This document shows, one piece after another, positions 59,749 through 64,000 of a DNA stretch of 64,000 nt. A program made the translations under genes and the position numbers. The first letter of the stretch is position 1, and every line of letters starts with the position of its first letter. The notes below the pieces were generated by a model. It was not told where the DNA came from. It saw nothing but the letters and a program-made list of their open reading frames with translations, and did not search any database. Source of the stretch: JAGQSZ01 sp049647585 (GTDB taxonomy: Bacteria > Actinomycetota > Acidimicrobiia > Acidimicrobiales > Microtrichaceae); assembly GCA_049647585.1 (NCBI GenBank), contig JBARXY010000028.1, positions 124,001 through 188,000 on the forward strand, written 5' to 3'.

Positions 59749-61507
59749 CATCCACCTCGACGAGCACGTCGCCACGCCGGAGCGAGTCGCCGGGAGTGTG
59801 ATGAACCGCCTTCACGACACCGTCACGGTCGCTCGCGACGTGTGTCTCCATTTTCATGGACTCCACGATCGCGACTGTGTCGCCCCGCGCGACCTCGTCA
59901 CCTGGCGCGACGGCATGGCTGATCAGGGTGCAGTCCATCGGGGCGACGCAGCCTGCGCCACTCGTCTCTGAGAAGGTGCTCGTGCGAGTCGTACTTACGT
60001 GACCAGCGGTTGACGCTGCGACTAGTTCGTCAGCGATCGTCGGCACCACGACTTCGAACGCTCCGGTGGTCGTGGCGATGTGAAGCGCCACGGTTTTGGC
60101 CAGCGCAGGTCCAGCGTCGTCGAAAGGTGGTGGCGCGTCTTGTCCTGTTGCCGGCGAGACGTCAACGGTATCGACCGCGCCACTGTCGATGAAGGTGGTC
60201 CAGTGCTCGAGTGTGGCAAAGGTCGGATGCTCGAGGACGCGACCGAGGAAGGGTCCCGTGGTGGCCAGGCCGACGACGGTGGTCTCACGCAGGGCGCGCC
60301 CAAGGCGCCTGCACGCGATCTCACGGTTCGGGCCCACCGCCATCACCTTGGCGAGCAACGAATCGTAATTGGGTGGCACCACCGCGCCGCTGGAGATACT
60401 TGTGTCGCATCGGACCCACGGTCCCATTGGCCAGACGGCCTGCGACACGCGGCCCGCCGCAGGTCGGAAATCGTCGGAGGCGTCCTCCGCGTTGATGCGA
60501 ACCTGGATGGCGTGGCCATCGACGCGGACATCGTCCTGTCCGAACAGCAAGGGCTCACCGGCCGCTATTCTCAGCTGAAGGGCGACGATATCGATGCCTG
60601 TGACCATCTCGGTGACGGTGTGCTCGACCTGGAGTCGGGTGTTGACCTCGAGGAAGTAGAACTCGTCGGTGTTGCGATCGAATAGGAACTCGACGGTACC
60701 GACACCGACGTAGCCGACGTCGCGTGCCAGTCGTACAGCGCCATCGAGCATCCCTGCGAGGACGCGATCCGGAAGGTTGATCGCAGGCGCCTCCTCGATG
60801 AGTTTCTGATGACGTCGCTGCACCGTGCAGTCACGGGTGCCCAGATGGACGACGTTGCCGTGTCCGTCGGCGACCACTTGGACCTCGACGTGACGGGCGT
60901 ATTCGACGAACCGCTCCGCGAAGACGTCGTCGCGGCCAAACGCGGAGCCGCTCTCGCGACGTGCTGCCTCGATAGCTCCAGCGAGCTCAGCGAGGTCGCG
61001 CACGACGCGCATGCCACGCCCGCCACCCCCGAAGGCGGCCTTGATGAGGAGGGGCAGGCCCAGGGCGTCGACGAGATCCGGCGGGGAGCTGGAGTCGGAG
61101 ATTGCTGCTCCGAGGACCACCGGCAGGCCCGCCCGTTCAGCGGCCTGCCGTGCGGAGCGCTTGTCGCCGAGCTCTCGCATGGCGGCAGGACTGGGCCCTA
61201 CGAAGATGAGGCCGGCGGCTTTCACGGACTCCGCAAAGGCAGCCTGTTCCGATAGGAATCCGTAGCCGGGATGCACGGCCGTGGCGCCATGCGCGATTGC
61301 GGCTCGGATAATGGCATCACCGTCAAGGTATGACTGAGCGGCGGGTGCCGGCCCGATGTTCACGGCAAAGTCAGCCGCCGCGACATGCGGACTGTCGATA
61401 TCGGCATCGCTGTAGACCGCGATCGTCCGGAGGCCGAGATCTCGGCACGCACGGACGATGCGCAGAGCGATCTCGCCTCGGTTGGCGACCAGTACCGTCT
61501 CAATCAC
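59741..61507 (-). CDS. biotin-dependent acyl-CoA carboxylase alpha chain (biotin carboxylase + BCCP)
   Basis: A 588-residue chain. Residues 1-110 are the biotin carboxylase N-terminal domain (VLVANRGEIALRIVRACRDLGLRTIAVYSD), ~115-320 the ATP-grasp domain (AAFGGGGRGMRVV; FLEVNTRLQVEHTVTEMVTGIDIV), ~335-440 the C-terminal domain, and ~515-588 a biotinyl domain with AIVESMKMETH, whose Lys552 is biotinylated. It carboxylates biotin with ATP and bicarbonate for the beta chain encoded divergently. GTG 61507 is preceded by AGGGGAG; upstream in-frame codons lie inside the operator. The substrate (propionyl-, methylcrotonyl- or geranyl-CoA type) is not decided. Confidence 0.93.
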   Translation of the reverse strand: MIETVLVANRGEIALRIVRACRDLGLRTIAVYSDADIDSPHVAAADFAVNIGPAPAAQSYLDGDAIIRAAIAHGATAVHPGYGFLSEQAAFAESVKAAGLIFVGPSPAAMRELGDKRSARQAAERAGLPVVLGAAISDSSSPPDLVDALGLPLLIKAAFGGGGRGMRVVRDLAELAGAIEAARRESGSAFGRDDVFAERFVEYARHVEVQVVADGHGNVVHLGTRDCTVQRRHQKLIEEAPAINLPDRVLAGMLDGAVRLARDVGYVGVGTVEFLFDRNTDEFYFLEVNTRLQVEHTVTEMVTGIDIVALQLRIAAGEPLLFGQDDVRVDGHAIQVRINAEDASDDFRPAAGRVSQAVWPMGPWVRCDTSISSGAVVPPNYDSLLAKVMAVGPNREIACRRLGRALRETTVVGLATTGPFLGRVLEHPTFATLEHWTTFIDSGAVDTVDVSPATGQDAPPPFDDAGPALAKTVALHIATTTGAFEVVVPTIADELVAASTAGHVSTTRTSTFSETSGAGCVAPMDCTLISHAVAPGDEVARGDTVAIVESMKMETHVASDRDGVVKAVHHTPGDSLRRGDVLVEVDDV

Positions 61508-61525
61508 TGGGCTCCCCTGTCGGTC

Positions 61526-61554
61526 TTGCACTGTGTTCGAATTCAACTTACTAT
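61526..61554 (+). promoter_or_regulatory. promoter of the carboxyltransferase operon
   Basis: TTGCAC (61526-61531), N17, TACTAT (61549-61554). The -10 element lies inside the 18-bp palindromic operator, and the leader to ATG 61588 is about 26 bases. Confidence 0.55.
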
Positions 61555-61563
61555 ATAGTAAGT
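61546..61563. promoter_or_regulatory. perfect 18-bp palindromic TetR-type operator
   Basis: ACTTACTATATAGTAAGT is a perfect 18-bp palindrome between the divergent carboxylase alpha (minus) and beta (plus) genes, overlapping the plus-strand -10. A related site (54090-54107) sits on the importer promoter. The island TetR protein at 59077 is the most likely binder. Confidence 0.75.
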
Positions 61564-61587
61564 CAAGACATTCGCCAAGGAGGCCTC

Positions 61588-63183
61588 ATGCAGGCAGTTA
61601 CGGGTACGGCGCCCAAGGCCGTCGAGCACGGCGACGGCGCCGAATATCCGGCATCGCCCCTCGAAGAACTCCGCCGACGGCGCGAGGCGGCCCTGCAGAT
61701 GGGGGGCCCCGAAGGCGTGGCGAAGCACCATGCATCGGGACGGCTGACCGTCCGCGAGCGCATCGACCGCCTGATCGACGAGGGATCGTTGTTCGAGGTT
61801 GGCCTGCTGGCCGAGCCCGAACTCCGTCGGGACAAGCCCATTCCCGGGGACGCAGTTGTCACGGGGTACGCGAAGCTCCACGGTCGTGACATCGCGCTCA
61901 TCGGCATCGACTCCAGTGTCATGGCCGGTACGACAGCCCCGATCAGCATGCGGAAGCAGGGCCGACTCATCGCAGCGGCGCAACGGGTTGGCTTGCCGAT
62001 CGTGCTGCTGTGCGACGCAGACGGTGGCCGCATACCGGATGTGATGGGCTGGCGCTTCTCGGGGCTGCCGCTCGACTTCAAGACCTTTCTCGAGCCGCAG
62101 GACGGATCGCCTCACGTCCCGAGGGCGGCTGCGCTCCTGGGACCGAGCTACGGCGACTCGGCGCTCCACGCTTCGACCGCTCACTTCGCTGTCATGGTCG
62201 AGTTCGGTTCCGTGGCACTGTCCGGGCCGTCAGTGGTGGGCAAGGCCATCGGCGAGGACGTCAGCGACGACGCTCTCGGCGGGCCAGCGATGGCCCAGGC
62301 AGCGGGCAACGTCCACATGGTGGTCGAGGCCGAGGATGACGCACTGGCCGCTGTCGCCGGGTTCCTCTCCTATCTTCCACCGAGCGAGGCGCACGCCGCT
62401 CCGGTCGCACCAGCGAGGGCACCGGAGATCGATCCCGCCACCCTTGGCGACATTGTCCCGGACGATCCGCGGCGTGGCTACGACATGCGGCAGGTCATCG
62501 CTGGCATCGTCGATGGCGGCTCAATGTTTCCCTGGGGCGAGGGATGGGGACCGAGCCTGTTGACCTTCCTCGCTCGAATCGACGGGCGTTCGGTCGGGGT
62601 GATCGCCAACCAGCCGATCGTCGGCGCCGGCGCCCTCGACCCTCCGGCGCTGCGCAAGGAGCGAATGTTCGTAGACATCTGCGACACGTTCAACCTGCCG
62701 CTCGTATTCCTCCAAGATGTACCCGGGCTGCTCGTGGGGACCGACGCTGAGCGGGGCGGCATCCTGCATGCCTACGAAAACCTCGTCACCCGGATTGCTA
62801 AGTCCACAGTGCCGAAGATCGCGATCGTTATCCGCAAGGCCTACGGCGGGGGGCACTTCGCCATGGGCGGCCGCCCGACCGCACCGGACTTCCTCGCTGC
62901 CTGGCCGACGGCAGACATGAGCTTCATGGCGGCCGACACGGGCGTGGTTACGATCAACCGACGGCGGTTGGAGCGAGCGATGGCAGAGGGCGGGCAGGAG
63001 GCCTACGACGAATGCCTTATCTCGCTGGAACAGGAGTGGGCCAACGAGTCGACACCCTGGGAGTCGGCCGCCCACTTCCATCTCGACGACATCATCGAGC
63101 CCGGAACCACCCGCGATTTCGTGGCTCGCGGGATCGAGATCGGCTGGGGCAGCCGCAACTACGTCGCTCGGAGGAACCAGTGA
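61588..63183 (+). CDS. acyl-CoA carboxylase beta chain (carboxyltransferase)
   Basis: A 531-residue carboxyltransferase. It opens with LEELRRRREAALQMGGPEGVAKHHASGRLTVRERIDRLIDEGSLFEVG. The N-half site is around AGTTAPISMRKQGRLIAAAQRVGLPIVLLCDADGGRIPDV, and the C-half has IANQPIVGAGALDPPALRKERMFVDICDTFNLPLVFLQDVPGLLVGTDAERGGILHAYENL and VIRKAYGGGHFAMGG. Together with the alpha chain it carboxylates an acyl-CoA. The ATG is preceded by AAGGAGG. Compared with propionyl-CoA carboxylases the acyl-CoA pocket residues are not conserved at the usual places, so the substrate is open. Confidence 0.93.
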   Translation: MQAVTGTAPKAVEHGDGAEYPASPLEELRRRREAALQMGGPEGVAKHHASGRLTVRERIDRLIDEGSLFEVGLLAEPELRRDKPIPGDAVVTGYAKLHGRDIALIGIDSSVMAGTTAPISMRKQGRLIAAAQRVGLPIVLLCDADGGRIPDVMGWRFSGLPLDFKTFLEPQDGSPHVPRAAALLGPSYGDSALHASTAHFAVMVEFGSVALSGPSVVGKAIGEDVSDDALGGPAMAQAAGNVHMVVEAEDDALAAVAGFLSYLPPSEAHAAPVAPARAPEIDPATLGDIVPDDPRRGYDMRQVIAGIVDGGSMFPWGEGWGPSLLTFLARIDGRSVGVIANQPIVGAGALDPPALRKERMFVDICDTFNLPLVFLQDVPGLLVGTDAERGGILHAYENLVTRIAKSTVPKIAIVIRKAYGGGHFAMGGRPTAPDFLAAWPTADMSFMAADTGVVTINRRRLERAMAEGGQEAYDECLISLEQEWANESTPWESAAHFHLDDIIEPGTTRDFVARGIEIGWGSRNYVARRNQ

Positions 63184-63986
63184 GCGCGCCGCCGACCGCA
63201 CCGTCGAGCAACGAGGCTCACTCCGGCGACCTTACCGTCGAGCAGCGGGGCGTCGTCGCGGTGGTGACGATGTTGGCGGACAGTCGGCTCAACGCCATGA
63301 GGCGGTCCTTCTGGGGATCGCTTCGGGACGTCCTGGCGCAACTCGAGTCTGATGACTCGGTCCGGTCGATCGTCATCACGGGCGATGGGGAGCGAGCATT
63401 CTCCGCCGGCGGGGACATCCACGGCTACGTCAATCTCACATCGGCCCCGGACCGGCGTGACTTCATCGTCGACTGCATGCGGACCTTCGAAGCAGTGGAG
63501 ACATGTGGAAAGCCGGTCATCGCAGCGGTCAATGGTGTCGCAGTCGGTGGTGGTAGTGAACTGGCGCTCGCTTGTGACGTGGTGATCGCATCCGACCACG
63601 CGAGCTTCGCTGTGCCGGAATCGGGCCTTGGGCTGGTACCCGGGTTCGGAATGCTGCGCCTCATGGACCACCTCAGCCCCGGCTGGGCCAAGTACCTAGT
63701 CTTCACTGGCGAGAGCCTCGGTGTCGAGGACGCTGCGCGCCTGGGACTGGTTCAGCGGGTGGTTCCGTCCGGCCAGCTTCTCGACGAAGCAGTCGGTCTG
63801 GGCGAACGCATGGCTCGGTCCGCGCCGATGGCGCTTCGAGCCGGGAAGGCCCTGCTCAACAGCGCCCTGAACACTCGGTATCACAGCTCTGTAGACGCCG
63901 TTGTCATGCTCCAGTCCACCGAGGACGCGGCCGAGGGCATCGCTGCGTTCCAGGAACGCCGAGCACCTGAGTTCCATGGCCGCTGA
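63180..63986 (+). CDS. enoyl-CoA hydratase/isomerase family protein
   Basis: A 268-residue crotonase-fold enzyme. The oxyanion-hole segment is GERAFSAGGDIHGYVNL, the second oxyanion and catalytic region GKPVIAAVNGVAVGGGSELALACDVVIASDHASFAVPESGLGLVPGFGMLRLM. It hydrates or isomerises an unsaturated acyl-CoA such as a methylglutaconyl- or isohexenylglutaconyl-type product of the carboxylase. GTG 63180 overlaps the carboxyltransferase stop (GTGA 63180-63183). A possible next start (ATG 63976) overlaps its end, but the gene would lie outside the window. Confidence 0.9.
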   Translation: MSAPPTAPSSNEAHSGDLTVEQRGVVAVVTMLADSRLNAMRRSFWGSLRDVLAQLESDDSVRSIVITGDGERAFSAGGDIHGYVNLTSAPDRRDFIVDCMRTFEAVETCGKPVIAAVNGVAVGGGSELALACDVVIASDHASFAVPESGLGLVPGFGMLRLMDHLSPGWAKYLVFTGESLGVEDAARLGLVQRVVPSGQLLDEAVGLGERMARSAPMALRAGKALLNSALNTRYHSSVDAVVMLQSTEDAAEGIAAFQERRAPEFHGR

Positions 63987-64000
63987 GCTCCCGCACCTTC

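Noticed and set aside
1..64000. CRISPR arrays, prophage, insertion sequences or rRNA
   Set aside because: No regularly spaced direct repeats, integrase, transposase or rRNA-like sequence was seen on either strand.

Overview
The window is a 64 kb piece of a high-GC chromosome, almost certainly from an actinobacterium and plausibly from the Acidimicrobiia or a similar deep lineage. The evidence is an RpoD-like sigma factor beside a SigB/SigF-type sigma factor, a BTAD/SARP regulator, a PPOX-type flavin/F420 protein, an LLM-class oxidoreductase, frequent GTG and TTG starts, ATGA/GTGA stop-start overlaps, and at least twelve genes whose start follows a TAnnnT box by only 6-8 nt (likely leaderless mRNAs). 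No phage, insertion sequence, CRISPR array or rRNA was seen. The class-level assignment is an inference.

Layout. 1-11.3 kb: end of an ABC-2 permease, an operon of NYN/PIN-like protein, orotate-type phosphoribosyltransferase and alpha/beta hydrolase, an alternative sigma factor preceded by its own type of promoter, PPK2, further hydrolases, a secreted trypsin-like protease, a PPOX protein, an MBL-fold enzyme and an aldo/keto reductase. 11.4-19.5 kb: the RpoD-like sigma factor, an LLM oxidoreductase coupled to a divergent diadenylate-cyclase-domain protein, membrane proteins, a TetR-fatty acid hydroxylase pair and an FkbM methyltransferase. 19.5-29.6 kb: an RHH-DNA methyltransferase pair with an extra C-terminal domain, a 1012-residue SARP/NTPase regulator, a HerA-like ATPase, and SRPBCC and CrtI-like proteins. 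29.6-34.4 kb: a defence-like island with two VapBC modules, a hemerythrin protein and a fused macro-like/SIR2/phosphatase protein, ending at tRNA-Arg.

34.6-50.5 kb: a membrane-anchored possible beta-sandwich toxin-like protein, tRNA-Ala, a PKD/beta-helix lipoprotein, prfC, a beta-lactamase-fold esterase, a NarX/NarL-type two-component system, a coupled pair of alpha/beta hydrolases of which the second lacks the nucleophile, a USP-xseA-xseB operon, a Tat-dependent PhoX-like protein and bioY.

50.6-64 kb: one catabolic island. It has two paralogous TetR regulators, a CrtI-like flavoenzyme, a SnoaL-like protein, an SDR, a complete LivJHMFG-type ABC importer, a biotin-dependent acyl-CoA carboxylase (alpha and beta chains on opposite strands) and an enoyl-CoA hydratase. 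A palindromic site sits in the carboxylase divergent promoter and a related site sits on the importer promoter, so one TetR protein probably controls uptake and carboxylation of an unidentified branched or isoprenoid acid.

The most novel items are the macro-like/SIR2/phosphatase fusion, the methyltransferase with a nuclease-like tail, the divergent DAC-domain protein, a chain of two mini-ORFs made by tandem duplication of a start region, and several short tandem repeats sitting exactly in gene boundaries.
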